Positions 1-7,899 of a stretch of DNA of 25,264 bases are shown here, one piece after another. A model generated the notes under the pieces. It was not told where the DNA came from, searched no databases, and saw only the letters and a program-made list of their open reading frames with translations. The stretch spans positions 1 through 25,264 of the forward strand of contig CALPPS020000030.1 of assembly GCA_943325515.2 (NCBI GenBank). Reading direction: 5' to 3'. The translations under genes were made by a program, and so were the position numbers. This DNA is from Flavobacterium psychrophilum (lineage in GTDB: Bacteria > Bacteroidota > Bacteroidia > Flavobacteriales > Flavobacteriaceae). How positions within the stretch are numbered: position 1 is the first letter of the stretch; each line of letters begins with the position of its first letter.

Positions 1-7
1 AAAAATA

Positions 8-15
8 CATCTTTG
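8..15 (+). promoter_or_regulatory. Possible -7 box for the DinB-like gene
   Basis: CATCTTTG matches the Bacteroidota -7 consensus TAnnTTTG except at its first base and lies 28 nt before the start codon at 44. The -33 region is outside the window, so the call rests on one box. Confidence 0.3.
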
Positions 16-43
16 TAAATCGATACATTAAAAATTTTACACA

Positions 44-562
44 ATGAAACCATCAGAATTAAATTTAAACGAATATGCTAGTTTTTATGCTAATTATATC
101 AATCAAGTATCTGAAGAATACTCTTTAGTTGAAGAACTTGAAATCTCTGTGCATCGTTTAGTTAAATTTGTACAAGATATACCATTGGATAAATTTGATT
201 ATCGCTATGCGGAGGGAAAATGGACTATAAAAGATATTCTGTTGCATCTGATTGATGCCGAGAGAATATTTGCTTATAGAGCCTTACGTTTTGCTAGAAA
301 TGACAAAACCGCTTTGGCTAGCTTCGATGAAAACACTTATGTAAATGAAGCACATGCAAATAAAAGAAGTATTCAAGACTTACTTTCGGAAATGTTGGTA
401 GTTAGACAAGCAACATTATCCTTATTTAAATCATTTTCTGAGGAACAATTACTTAGAAAAGGAATAGCGTCTAATAATTTAATGTCAGTAAGAGCCTTAG
501 GTTTTACAATTATTGGACATCAAAATCATCATCAAAGAATATTTCTCGAGCGGTATCTTTAA
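44..562 (+). CDS. DinB-fold (DinB_2) family protein
   Basis: This 172-residue protein matches the DinB/YfiT-like four-helix metalloenzyme fold. The usual signature is visible: a W-T-I-K-D-x-L-x-H-L-x-D-A-E stretch around residues 60-73 with His68, followed by an arginine-rich helix (residues 74-85), and near the C-terminus the H-x-x-x-H pair His159/His163. Together with His68 these would form the three-histidine metal site of the fold. The family includes thiol-dependent transferases and many members of unknown role; nothing here identifies a substrate. There is no signal peptide, so the protein is presumably cytoplasmic. The ATG at 44 is the first in frame and follows an A-rich leader. The gene converges on the acidic-tail gene at 588 with a 25 bp gap and no obvious terminator. 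Confidence 0.8.
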   Translation: MKPSELNLNEYASFYANYINQVSEEYSLVEELEISVHRLVKFVQDIPLDKFDYRYAEGKWTIKDILLHLIDAERIFAYRALRFARNDKTALASFDENTYVNEAHANKRSIQDLLSEMLVVRQATLSLFKSFSEEQLLRKGIASNNLMSVRALGFTIIGHQNHHQRIFLERYL

Positions 563-587
563 AATTAAAAACAGGTAAACACTGCTT

Positions 588-1013
588 TTAGACTTCCTCG
601 TCCTCGTCCTCTAAGTTATTATCATTGTCTTCGATATCTTCATCATCTTCGTCATCAATGTTTTCATCATCAGAGCCACCACCATCTTTTAATAAATCAA
701 CTTCAACATCGTCTTCATCAGCTGTTATAGCATCTTCGTCATCATCAAGACCTTTTATAGGTTCTATAGGAATAATAACAGAATCAATGTCTTCTTCCTC
801 ATCAAATTTTTCCATTCTGCTAGCTAGTTTAGTACTAACTTTTACTAAATAAATCGTATCTTCAGTTCTAACTTCTACAGCTTCGATAAGTTCATTTTGT
901 GCATTTCTAAATTTAATGATATCAGTATCATCGTAACCTTCAGGAAATTTATCTACTAATAAATTAAGTATATCCCCTGTTAGTTTAGCATAGTCTACAA
1001 TAATTCTTCTCAT
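588..1013 (-). CDS. Conserved small protein with a highly acidic C-terminal tail
   Basis: The protein has 141 residues. The first 68 or so form a mixed, probably folded domain (starts MRRIIVDYAKLTGDILNLL; includes AVEVRTEDTIYLVKVS near 45-60). From about residue 69 onward it is dominated by Asp and Glu with almost no basic residues and is likely disordered. I recall similar flavobacterial proteins carrying the database name DNA primase, but no primase zinc ribbon or TOPRIM motif is visible and the length is far too short, so I do not transfer that name. It lies 11 bp downstream of the deoxyhypusine-synthase-like gene on the same strand and may share its transcript. The acidic tail could mimic nucleic acid or bind basic proteins, but this is only inference. 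The serine-rich frame on the opposite strand is a shadow of the GAT/GAA-rich tail. Confidence 0.75.
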   Translation of the reverse strand: MRRIIVDYAKLTGDILNLLVDKFPEGYDDTDIIKFRNAQNELIEAVEVRTEDTIYLVKVSTKLASRMEKFDEEEDIDSVIIPIEPIKGLDDDEDAITADEDDVEVDLLKDGGGSDDENIDDEDDEDIEDNDNNLEDEDEEV

Positions 1014-1024
1014 AAAAAAATATT

Positions 1025-1999
1025 TTATAAATCTAGTATGTAAGCAAATAATAAAGGTGCAACAATAGTTGCATCTGACTCAATAATAAATTTGGGAGTT
1101 TGTATGTCAAGTTTTCCCCATGTTATTTTTTCGTTGGGAACAGCACCTGAATAGGAACCATAACTAGTTGTTGAGTCAGAAATTTGACAAAAATAACTCC
1201 AAAAAGGAATATCATGCATTTCCATATCTTGGTATAACATAGGTACTACACATATCGGAAAATCACCCGCAATTCCTCCACCTACTTGGAAAAACCCAAC
1301 TCCTTTTCCTTTTGAATTTTTTGGATACCAATCGGCTAGCCACATCATATATTCTATACCACTTTTCATTGTAGTTGCTTTAAATTCGCCTTTTATACAA
1401 TAGGAAGCAAAAATATTCCCCATAGTGCTATCTTCCCATCCAGGAACAACAATTGGCAAGTTTTTTTCAGCTGCAGCCAACATCCAAGAATCTTTTGGAT
1501 CGATTTCGTAGTATTGTTCTAAAACGCCTGAATTCAACATTTGGTACATGAATTCATGTGGGAAATAGCTAATTCCTTTATCATTTGCATCTTTCCAAAT
1601 ATGATGTATATGTTTTTGTAGTCTTCTAAACGCTTCCTCTTCAGGTATGCACGTATCTGTAACTCTATTATAATGATTTTCGAGTAAATCCCATTCATCT
1701 TGGGGGCTTAAATCTCTGTAATTTGGTACTCTTTTGTAGGAATTATGAGCCACTAGATTCATGATGTCTTCTTCAAGATTGGCACCTGTACAAGAAATAA
1801 TATGAACTTTATCTTGACGGATCATTTCGGCTAACGATTTTCCTAATTCCGCAGTACTCATAGCTCCTGCGAGGGTAATCATCATTTTACCATTATCAAG
1901 TAAGTGTTGTTCATATCCTTTTGCAGCATCAACTAATGCTGCTGCGTTAAAATGAAGGTAATTTTTTTCTATAAATTGACTAATAGGACCTTTGCTCAT
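1025..1999 (-). CDS. Deoxyhypusine synthase-like protein, probable polyamine (homospermidine-type) synthase
   Basis: This 324-residue protein belongs to the deoxyhypusine synthase family, NAD-dependent enzymes that move the aminobutyl group of spermidine to an amine acceptor. Visible motifs are C-T-G-A-N-x-E-E-D (residues 70-78), V-G-G-G (239-242) and S-G-A-V-P-N-E-K-I-T-W-G-K (284-296). Lys296 aligns with the catalytic lysine of the eukaryotic enzyme. The His-His pair that follows GGG in true deoxyhypusine synthases is replaced by I-A-G-D-F-P. Bacteria have no eIF5A substrate, and a cyanobacterial homologue has been reported as needed for homospermidine synthesis. Homospermidine is also known as a main polyamine of flavobacteria, so this role is the best inference. 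The gene follows arginine decarboxylase with a 105 bp gap on the same strand. Confidence 0.82.
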   Translation of the reverse strand: MSKGPISQFIEKNYLHFNAAALVDAAKGYEQHLLDNGKMMITLAGAMSTAELGKSLAEMIRQDKVHIISCTGANLEEDIMNLVAHNSYKRVPNYRDLSPQDEWDLLENHYNRVTDTCIPEEEAFRRLQKHIHHIWKDANDKGISYFPHEFMYQMLNSGVLEQYYEIDPKDSWMLAAAEKNLPIVVPGWEDSTMGNIFASYCIKGEFKATTMKSGIEYMMWLADWYPKNSKGKGVGFFQVGGGIAGDFPICVVPMLYQDMEMHDIPFWSYFCQISDSTTSYGSYSGAVPNEKITWGKLDIQTPKFIIESDATIVAPLLFAYILDL

Positions 2000-2019
2000 T
2001 TTTATTTTTGTTTTTGTAA

Positions 2020-2059
2020 TTTGTGTTTCAAAGAAAATATTTTTTTATAAAAACACAAA
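2020..2059. other. Hairpin between the speA and deoxyhypusine-synthase-like genes
   Basis: TTTGTGTTT at 2020-2028 is the exact complement of AAACACAAA at 2051-2059, giving a 9 bp stem with a 22 nt AT-rich loop. No U-run follows on the minus strand, so this looks more like a processing or attenuation hairpin than a strong intrinsic terminator. It could also arise by chance in AT-rich DNA. Confidence 0.3.
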
Positions 2060-2104
2060 ATGTCTTATTATATTATTATTAATTAAATTGTTAAATTTTA
2101 GTGA

Positions 2105-3505
2105 CTATCTTTTTGCATAACCTAATATTTGCAATACTTCTTCAGCACTTTGTTGTTCAGAAAACACTTCTGTTGCTAAGATGCCATTTTCATCCCTATC
2201 AATCAAAATATGTTTAGGTTGAGGAATTAAACAATGATGTAATCCTCCAAAACCACCAATTGTTTCCTGATAGGCACCAGTATTGAAAAAACCAATATAT
2301 AATGGTTTTTCTTTACTGTATTTTGGTAAATATATAGCATTCATATTTTGTTCTGAATTATAATAATCATCACTATCACATGTCAATCCACCTAATAAAA
2401 CTCTTTCGTAAGTATCATTCCATCTATTGATAGCTAACATTATAAATCGTTTGTTAATTGCCCAAGTATCTGGAAGCGTTGTTATGAAGGAACTATCTAT
2501 CATGTTCCATTTTTCTCTATCGTTTTGTTGTTTTTGATATAATACTTGATAAATTGCGCCTCCACTTTCACCCACGGTAAATGAACCAAACTCAGTAAAT
2601 ATATTAGGAACATCGACTTCAGCTTCATCACAGGCAATTTTTATTTGATTAATAATTTCATCAATCATATATTGATAATCGTATTCAAAAGCTAAAGAAT
2701 TTTTTATTGGGAAACCTCCACCAACATTTAAACTGTCTAGAGTAGGACATTCTTTTTTTAATGCAACATATACTTTGATACATTTCACCAACTCGTTCCA
2801 GTAATAGGCAGTATCCATAATACCAGTATTGATAAAAAAGTGCAGCATTTTTAATTCTACTTTTTTATTTTCTTCAATCTGTTTTCTGTAAAAAGGCACT
2901 ATATTTTTGTATCCTATGCCAAGTCTAGAAGTATAAAATTCAAATTTAGGTTCTTCTTCAGCTGCAATTCTAATACCTATCTTAAATTTACCATTTATAG
3001 ATTCTTGTAACAAATCAAGTTCTTCAAAATTATCAATGATTGGTATAGTTTTATTATGTCCACCATTTATCAAACGGGCAATGTTCTCTATATATTGTTC
3101 ACGCTTAAAACCATTACAAATCACATAAGTGTTTTTGTTGATTTTGCCTTGAGCCATCAAATTTTCAACAATATTGATATCAAAAGCAGAGGAAGTTTCT
3201 ATGTGAATATTATTTTTAAATGCTTCATCCATCACAAAACTAAAATGGGAACTTTTGGTACAATAACAATAGAAATATTTTGCCTCATACTTATTTTTTT
3301 CCATCGCTTTTCTAAACCAACCTTTAGCTTTGCTAATATTATTTGAAATCTGTGGTAAATATGTAAATTTTAAGGGTGTTCCATATTGCTCTACTAACTT
3401 CATCAGATCGATGTTGTGAAATTGAAGATTGTCTTTATTGAGCGTAAACTCTTCTTGTGGAAAATAGAATGTTTGGTTTATTAAGTCGAAATATTTAGTA
3501 TTCAT
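2105..3505 (-). CDS. speA: Arginine decarboxylase, short PLP fold III form
   Basis: The product decarboxylates arginine to agmatine, the first step of agmatine-derived polyamine synthesis, in the cytoplasm. It has 466 residues, clearly shorter than the roughly 650-residue E. coli SpeA, which is usual for the Bacteroidota type. Alanine-racemase-like PLP barrel features are visible: Lys84 in Y-C-T-K-S-S as likely Schiff-base lysine, the phosphate-binding V-G-G-G-F-P (261-266), T-E-F-G-S (305-309), the C-D-S-D-D segment (376-380) and F-F-N-T-G-A-Y (406-412), which resembles the active-site C-terminal motifs of ornithine and diaminopimelate decarboxylases. The enzyme could in principle prefer another basic amino acid, but overall resemblance favours arginine. 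The deoxyhypusine-synthase-like gene follows; no agmatinase is present. A long leader with a possible upstream frame precedes the gene. Confidence 0.85.
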   Translation of the reverse strand: MNTKYFDLINQTFYFPQEEFTLNKDNLQFHNIDLMKLVEQYGTPLKFTYLPQISNNISKAKGWFRKAMEKNKYEAKYFYCYCTKSSHFSFVMDEAFKNNIHIETSSAFDINIVENLMAQGKINKNTYVICNGFKREQYIENIARLINGGHNKTIPIIDNFEELDLLQESINGKFKIGIRIAAEEEPKFEFYTSRLGIGYKNIVPFYRKQIEENKKVELKMLHFFINTGIMDTAYYWNELVKCIKVYVALKKECPTLDSLNVGGGFPIKNSLAFEYDYQYMIDEIINQIKIACDEAEVDVPNIFTEFGSFTVGESGGAIYQVLYQKQQNDREKWNMIDSSFITTLPDTWAINKRFIMLAINRWNDTYERVLLGGLTCDSDDYYNSEQNMNAIYLPKYSKEKPLYIGFFNTGAYQETIGGFGGLHHCLIPQPKHILIDRDENGILATEVFSEQQSAEEVLQILGYAKR

Positions 3506-3560
3506 TATAGAGTGTAGTATTGAAGATTAATAAGTCATATAAAACAAAGTAATCTTGCAT

Positions 3561-3740
3561 TCAAACTCTAATGTTTGCATAAATAATAGGTAGTTTTTCT
3601 TGAAATAAAAAGGTAATTCCAGAAAACAATGCTGTAAAATCATTTTTCAATCTGAAAAAAGGTTTAGTTAGTGCTAAGAAAATAATATTGTTTTCTTTAC
3701 TAAAAGCATTGTTGTTACTAGTGTTGGTACTTTTTTTCAT
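3561..3740 (-). CDS. Possible 59-codon leader frame upstream of speA
   Basis: Reading the minus strand from the ATG at 3740 gives an uninterrupted 59-codon frame (starts MKKSTNTSNNNAFSKENNII) ending in TGA at 3561-3563, 55 nt upstream of the speA start. The composition is unremarkable: no arginine run, signal peptide or known motif. The predicted promoter at 3746-3777 would start transcription at or next to this ATG, making the frame leaderless within a speA leader of about 230 nt. It could be a regulatory upstream frame, a small protein, or an accident. I do not recognise it. Confidence 0.25.
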   Translation of the reverse strand: MKKSTNTSNNNAFSKENNIIFLALTKPFFRLKNDFTALFSGITFLFQEKLPIIYANIRV

Positions 3741-3745
3741 TTGGA

Positions 3746-3777
3746 CAAATGTAAAAAATAAATTTTGCGAAATGCAA
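3746..3777 (-). promoter_or_regulatory. Candidate promoter for speA
   Basis: On the minus strand TTG (complement of 3775-3777) is followed after 21 nt by TACATTTG (complement of 3746-3753), a full match to the Bacteroidota -33/-7 pattern. Transcription would start near 3740, giving speA a leader of about 230 nt. Confidence 0.55.
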
Positions 3778-3796
3778 CTATTATTGTAAAAAAATA

Positions 3797-4864
3797 TTAG
3801 TTTTTATAATCATCAAAAGATTTTATAATTAATTCATTTTCAACTTCTTGATTGATTATAATGCTGCCAATACCATCAAGCAATGCAAATTGTATTTTGC
3901 CATATTCATTTTTTTTGTCGTGAATAAGTAAGTTAAGAATAGGTTGTATATCTTTTTCTTCAAAAACAATACTATCAAAGATAGCATTTATTGTATTTTT
4001 AATTTCAATGTATTCCGTTTCAGCAATCAATCCTTTTTTCCAAGAAATAAAGCTTTCTAAAATCATACCTACGGCAATTGCCTCGCCGTGTAGCAAATTA
4101 TTTTTATCCTCACTTTCAAGAAAATAACTCTCAATGGCATGTCCTAGGGTATGACCAAAATTCAATGCTTTTCTGATTCCATTTTCAGTTGGATCCTGCA
4201 TCACAATATAATTCTTAATGGCAATAGAATGATGGATTAATTCATCAAAATCGGCAAAGTCTACTTGTTTTAGGTCTTTGAAATGTAACCAATATTTTTT
4301 TTCTGCTATCAAACCGTGTTTAAGCATTTCTGCTATACCAGAACGCATTTCGTTTTGAGGAAGAGTTGAAAGGTATTTGGTGTCAATCAACACCAATTTC
4401 GGATTATTAATAATTCCTATTTGATTTTTTAAATTTCCTAAATCTATACCGTTTTTACCTCCAACAGAGGCATCAACCATAGCCAAAAGTGTTGTTGGAA
4501 TATTTATAAAATCGATACCTCTTTTAAAAGTCGATGCCACAAAACCACCAATGTCTGTAATAACTCCACCACCAATATTGATTAAAATACTTTTTCTGTC
4601 GCCGCCAAGTTCGGTTAGAATTGTCCAAATCTCCACACAAGTATTGATGTTTTTTTTGCTTTCTCCAGCTTCTATTTCAATAATTTCAATGGATTTGTCG
4701 GTTGCTAAAAATGATAAAAAACGTAGTAAACAAAGTTCATTTGTGTTACTATCTACTAAAATAAAAATAGTGGAATAGTTTTGTTGTTCAATAAAATTAT
4801 TGAGATTTTCATAGCCACTTTCGGTGAAAATAATAGAATAATTATTGGCTTGTATGGTTTCCAT
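3797..4864 (-). CDS. aroB: 3-dehydroquinate synthase
   Basis: This enzyme converts DAHP to 3-dehydroquinate, the second step of the shikimate pathway, using NAD and a divalent metal. The protein has 355 residues, normal for AroB. Visible motifs are the NAD-binding I-N-I-G-G-G-V-I-T-D-I-G-G-F (95-108), I-P-T-T-L-L-A-M-V-D-A-S-V-G-G-K (122-137), G-I-A-E-M-L-K-H-G (176-184) with metal ligand Glu179, N-F-G-H-T-L-G-H (235-242) and L-L-H-G-E-A (257-262) supplying the histidine ligands. No key residue is missing. The gene is divergent from the photoreactivation island, sharing a 118 bp spacer, and lies upstream of speA on the same strand with a gap of about 290 bp that holds the speA promoter, so it is probably transcribed separately. 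Confidence 0.95.
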   Translation of the reverse strand: METIQANNYSIIFTESGYENLNNFIEQQNYSTIFILVDSNTNELCLLRFLSFLATDKSIEIIEIEAGESKKNINTCVEIWTILTELGGDRKSILINIGGGVITDIGGFVASTFKRGIDFINIPTTLLAMVDASVGGKNGIDLGNLKNQIGIINNPKLVLIDTKYLSTLPQNEMRSGIAEMLKHGLIAEKKYWLHFKDLKQVDFADFDELIHHSIAIKNYIVMQDPTENGIRKALNFGHTLGHAIESYFLESEDKNNLLHGEAIAVGMILESFISWKKGLIAETEYIEIKNTINAIFDSIVFEEKDIQPILNLLIHDKKNEYGKIQFALLDGIGSIIINQEVENELIIKSFDDYKN

Positions 4865-4921
4865 ATTGATTATTGAATATACAAGGCAAAATAAGTTATT
4901 TTTTTTCTTTATATAGCTATA

Positions 4922-4948
4922 TTGATATAATTAATTTGTATACTTTTG
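4922..4948 (+). promoter_or_regulatory. Candidate promoter for the photoreactivation island
   Basis: TTG at 4922-4924 is followed after 16 nt by TACTTTTG at 4941-4948, a perfect -7 box with slightly short spacing. Transcription would start near 4955, about 28 nt before the first gene of the island. Confidence 0.5.
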
Positions 4949-4982
4949 TTTAATATATTAATAATAAAGTTAGACAGAAATA

Positions 4983-5273
4983 ATGCCGGTAGCTTTAAAG
5001 AAAATACTTGAGGAAAAAGATATTGATAGAATCATTGAAATGGCTTGGGAAGATAGAACTCCTTTTGATGCTATTGAATTTCAATTTGGTTTAAAAGAAG
5101 CTGATGTAAAAGTGTTAATGAAAAAAGAATTAAAACTTAGCAGCTACAAATTATGGAGAAAACGTGTCGAAAATTGTAAAACAAAACATTCAGCAAAACG
5201 TGATGAAGCAATTGACAGGTTTAAATGTAAAAGACAAAGAGCTATTTCTAACAATAAAATTTCTAAAAGATAA
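4983..5273 (+). CDS. DUF2805 / TIGR03643 family protein
   Basis: The protein has 96 residues and matches the TIGR03643/DUF2805 family of roughly 90-residue, Trp- and Met-containing proteins of unknown function, common in marine and aquatic bacteria. An N-terminal helical part (about residues 8-55, with D-R-I-I-E-M-A-W-E-D-R-T-P-F-D-A-I and L-K-E-A-D-V-K-V-L-M) looks like a helix-turn-helix, followed by S-S-Y-K-L-W-R-K-R-V. The tail after residue 63 is very basic and probably binds nucleic acid. It is the first gene of the co-directional island that encodes three photolyase/cryptochrome proteins. I recall this family near photolyases elsewhere, which fits a link to light-dependent repair, but no activity is known to me. 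DUF2452 follows 12 bp downstream. Confidence 0.85.
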   Translation: MPVALKKILEEKDIDRIIEMAWEDRTPFDAIEFQFGLKEADVKVLMKKELKLSSYKLWRKRVENCKTKHSAKRDEAIDRFKCKRQRAISNNKISKR

Positions 5274-5285
5274 TTATAAAACTTA

Positions 5286-5684
5286 ATGAAAAAAGAAAGA
5301 CCAGACAATATTGTATTTTCAGACGAGAAAGGTTATAACGCTAGTTTATTACCATATTCTACAAATGTTGGTGCCCCAGCAATTAAAATTGATGATTTAG
5401 TTTCTTGGAAAAGCAGAGGAATTACTAATGTTAATAAGGAGTTTGAAAATAAATTTAATGAACTTAAAATCCAATACGAAGCCTTAATGGAAGAATACGA
5501 ATGGAATGAATTGGTTTATGCCGCTAAATTTTCATTTGAACCGGTTATTGGCGAAATTTATCATTTATATAGAGGAGAAGACGGCATAAATTTTCTTTCC
5601 TTGATTGGTCCAAATGAGTGGAATAAAGAACATATTGGCACTTTCAAATTGAATAGTGACAAAAAATGGATTGTCTTACAGTAA
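5286..5684 (+). CDS. DUF2452 domain protein
   Basis: This 132-residue protein resembles DUF2452 proteins of Bacteroidota. Typical stretches are N-I-V-F-S-D-E-K-G-Y-N-A-S-L-L-P-Y near the N-terminus, A-P-A-I-K-I-D-D-L-V-S-W-K around residues 31-43 and F-E-P-V-I-G-E-I-Y-H-L-Y around 89-100. There is no signal peptide or membrane segment, so it is presumably cytoplasmic. Its function is unknown. The start at 5286 follows the DUF2805 stop by 12 bp, so the two are likely co-transcribed, and its position inside the island suggests a connection with photoreactivation, which is inference only. A weak hairpin lies just after its stop codon and could end or attenuate the first transcript. Confidence 0.8.
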   Translation: MKKERPDNIVFSDEKGYNASLLPYSTNVGAPAIKIDDLVSWKSRGITNVNKEFENKFNELKIQYEALMEEYEWNELVYAAKFSFEPVIGEIYHLYRGEDGINFLSLIGPNEWNKEHIGTFKLNSDKKWIVLQ

Positions 5685-5688
5685 ATAA

Positions 5689-5710
5689 GATAGTTTCGTT
5701 TTATACTATC
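5689..5710 (+). terminator. Weak hairpin after the DUF2452 gene
   Basis: GATAGT (5689-5694) pairs with ACTATC (5705-5710) around a 10 nt loop, just after the DUF2452 stop. The 6 bp stem is short and is followed by CTAATAATCTTTTT, so it is at best a weak or partial terminator before the flavin reductase gene. Confidence 0.3.
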
Positions 5711-5768
5711 CTAATAATCTTTTTATCAATAAATATTTTTACAATAAAAACAAAAAAAATTAAACAAC

Positions 5769-6416
5769 ATGCAAAAACATATTTCATATGATGATATGAT
5801 GGCAATGGAAAAACAAATGCGTGTTCATTTTGTTAACAGTTTAGGCGGATTTAAAAGTGTTTCATTAGTAGGTACAGTAGATAATTTATCCAATGAAAAC
5901 TTAGCTGTTTTTAGTTCGATATTTCATATTGGTGCCAATCCACCATTGATTGCATTAATATTTAGACCAAGTCCTCCAGAACGTGATACGTTAAAAAATA
6001 TTTTGGAAACAGGTTGCTATACCATTAACCATATCAATGAAAAAATTTATAGACAAGCTCATCAATCTGCTGCCCGATATGACAATACTATATCAGAATT
6101 TGATGCAACAGGTCTAAAAGCGGTTTATAAGAATAATTTCAAAGCACCCTATGTAAAAGAAAGTTTAATTCAAATAGGAATGGAGTTTAAAGAAAAAATC
6201 GATATCAAAATAAACAACACCACTATGGTTATTGGTGAAATTTCTCAAGTTTATTTACCTCAAAATTGTCTGTATGACGATGGTTTTATCGATTTAGAAA
6301 AAGCCAACACCATTACTTGTTCGGGTTTAGATAGTTATCACAAAACGATACAATTGGACCGATTAAGCTACGCAAAACCTGATAAAGCAATTACCTCATT
6401 ACTAAAAATTGAATAA
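5769..6416 (+). CDS. Flavin reductase family protein (FMN-binding split barrel)
   Basis: The 215-residue protein has the split-barrel flavin-binding fold of the flavin reductase-like family. Features are [14 protein letters not shown] (residues 19-32), the [11 protein letters not shown] (about 58-68) core strand preceded by F-S-S-I-F-H-I-G-A, and the C-Y-T-I-N-H-I-N segment (about 83-90). Members bind FMN or FAD and often reduce free flavin with NAD(P)H. The specific substrate cannot be told from sequence. Its stop codon overlaps the start of the photolyase-like gene by 8 nt, so the two are translationally coupled. Supplying reduced flavin to the flavoproteins of the island is a reasonable inference but is not shown by the sequence. 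No signal peptide is seen. Confidence 0.85.
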   Translation: MQKHISYDDMMAMEKQMRVHFVNSLGGFKSVSLVGTVDNLSNENLAVFSSIFHIGANPPLIALIFRPSPPERDTLKNILETGCYTINHINEKIYRQAHQSAARYDNTISEFDATGLKAVYKNNFKAPYVKESLIQIGMEFKEKIDIKINNTTMVIGEISQVYLPQNCLYDDGFIDLEKANTITCSGLDSYHKTIQLDRLSYAKPDKAITSLLKIE

Positions 6417-7899
6417 AAAATCTATAAATATTGTTTGGTTCAAACGTGATTTACGTTTTACAGATCACGAACCACTTTATTTTGCACAACAAGATGATAT
6501 TCCAGTTTTATTAGTCTATTTTTTTGAGCCATCGGTAATGAATTTTGATGATTCTGATGTGCGTCATTGGCGGTTTATTTATGAGTCCATTCAAGAAATG
6601 CAATCTAAATTAAAGTCAATATCTTCTGAAATCTATTTTTTTCACAGTGAAGTTGTAGCGGTTTTTGAAAAATTTCAGAAAATTTATAACATAAAATCGG
6701 TTTTTTCACATCAAGAAATTGGAAATAAAATCACTTTTGATAGAGATATTGAAATGCAATCTTTTTTTGATTCTCATAAAATTCAATGGAACCAATCCCA
6801 AATGCATGGTGTTATCAGAAGATTAAAATCTAGAAGCAATTGGGACAAACGATGGGAGCAAGTGATGCGATCCGAACCTAAAATGATTGACTTGAATTCT
6901 TTTCAATTTGAAAATTTAGACGCAAATTTATATGAAAAATGGAAAGGAAATCAACTCCCTCCAGCAATTACAACTCGCAACAAAAACTTCCAACAAGGTG
7001 GAGAATATTGGGCTTGGCGTTATCTTGATGGTTTTGTAAAAGAACGTCACGTCAACTATAGCAAACATATTTCCAAACCGAATTTAAGTCGAACGGGTTG
7101 TAGTAGAATGTCGCCTTATTTGACTTACGGAAACATTAGTATGCGAATGATTTATCAATATACCAATCAGCATTATGAAACCTCTAAAAACAAAAGAGCG
7201 ATGTTGAATTTTGTTTCTCGTTTGCATTGGCATTGTCATTTCATTCAAAAATTTGAAGACGAATGCGAAATGGAATTTGAAAATGCAAATAGAGCTTATG
7301 ATTCTTTACTAAAACCAAAAAATGAAACCTTTATAAAAGCTTGGCAAGAGGGAAAAACAGGAGTTCCAATTGTGGATGCTTGTATGCGATGTTTGGTGGA
7401 AACGGGTTATATTAATTTCAGGATGCGCGCTATGGTGGTCTCGTTTTTTACATTCAATTTGTGGCAAGATTGGCGCGAATTACATTTTTTAGCACGTCAA
7501 TTTTTAGATTACGAACCCGGAATTCATTATCCACAGATACAAATGCAATCGGGTACAACTGGAATTAATACGATTAGAATTTATAATCCAATAAAAAACT
7601 CTGAAGAGCATGATTCAGAGGGGATTTTTATAAAAAAATGGATTCCAGAATTGAATGAAGTTCCAGTAGAATTAATTCACGAACCTTGGAAATTGAATGC
7701 TATTGAACAACAATTTTACAACTGCGAAATTGGGAAAGATTATCCTTTTCCTATTGTAGATATAGATGAAACCCGTAAAAGAGCTAGCGACATTGTTTGG
7801 AGTTTTAGAAAGAAAGATGATGTTAAAGAAGAAGGAGTTCGAATCTTGAAAAAGCATGTTAATACATCAAGAAAAACTTTAAAAAATAAACTTAACTAA
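6409..7899 (+). CDS. Photolyase/cryptochrome family protein, divergent subclass, TTG start
   Basis: This 496-residue flavoprotein has an N-terminal photolyase domain (I-V-W-F-K-R-D-L-R, residues 8-16) and a C-terminal FAD-binding domain. [13 protein letters not shown] (315-327), D-W-R-E (354-357), R-I-Y-N-P (390-394) and F-I-K-K-W-I-P-E-L (407-415) align well with E. coli CPD photolyase. Several functional positions differ in that recalled alignment: Asn341 becomes Phe337, Asn378 becomes Gly371 or His373, and Trp382 and Trp384 become non-aromatic (Pro375 or Ile377; Ile377 or Met379). Trp359 is kept as Trp355. The protein therefore may not photoreduce or repair in the classical way, and its lesion type is open. 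The start must be TTG at 6409: a TAA lies in frame two codons upstream and the conserved N-terminus begins at codon 6. It overlaps its neighbours by 8 and 1 nt. Confidence 0.88.
   Translation: MNKKSINIVWFKRDLRFTDHEPLYFAQQDDIPVLLVYFFEPSVMNFDDSDVRHWRFIYESIQEMQSKLKSISSEIYFFHSEVVAVFEKFQKIYNIKSVFSHQEIGNKITFDRDIEMQSFFDSHKIQWNQSQMHGVIRRLKSRSNWDKRWEQVMRSEPKMIDLNSFQFENLDANLYEKWKGNQLPPAITTRNKNFQQGGEYWAWRYLDGFVKERHVNYSKHISKPNLSRTGCSRMSPYLTYGNISMRMIYQYTNQHYETSKNKRAMLNFVSRLHWHCHFIQKFEDECEMEFENANRAYDSLLKPKNETFIKAWQEGKTGVPIVDACMRCLVETGYINFRMRAMVVSFFTFNLWQDWRELHFLARQFLDYEPGIHYPQIQMQSGTTGINTIRIYNPIKNSEEHDSEGIFIKKWIPELNEVPVELIHEPWKLNAIEQQFYNCEIGKDYPFPIVDIDETRKRASDIVWSFRKKDDVKEEGVRILKKHVNTSRKTLKNKLN

Noticed and set aside
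625..852. Serine-rich 75-codon frame on the plus strand
   Set aside because: It is the exact complement of the Asp/Glu codon runs of the acidic-tail gene on the other strand and has no independent support.
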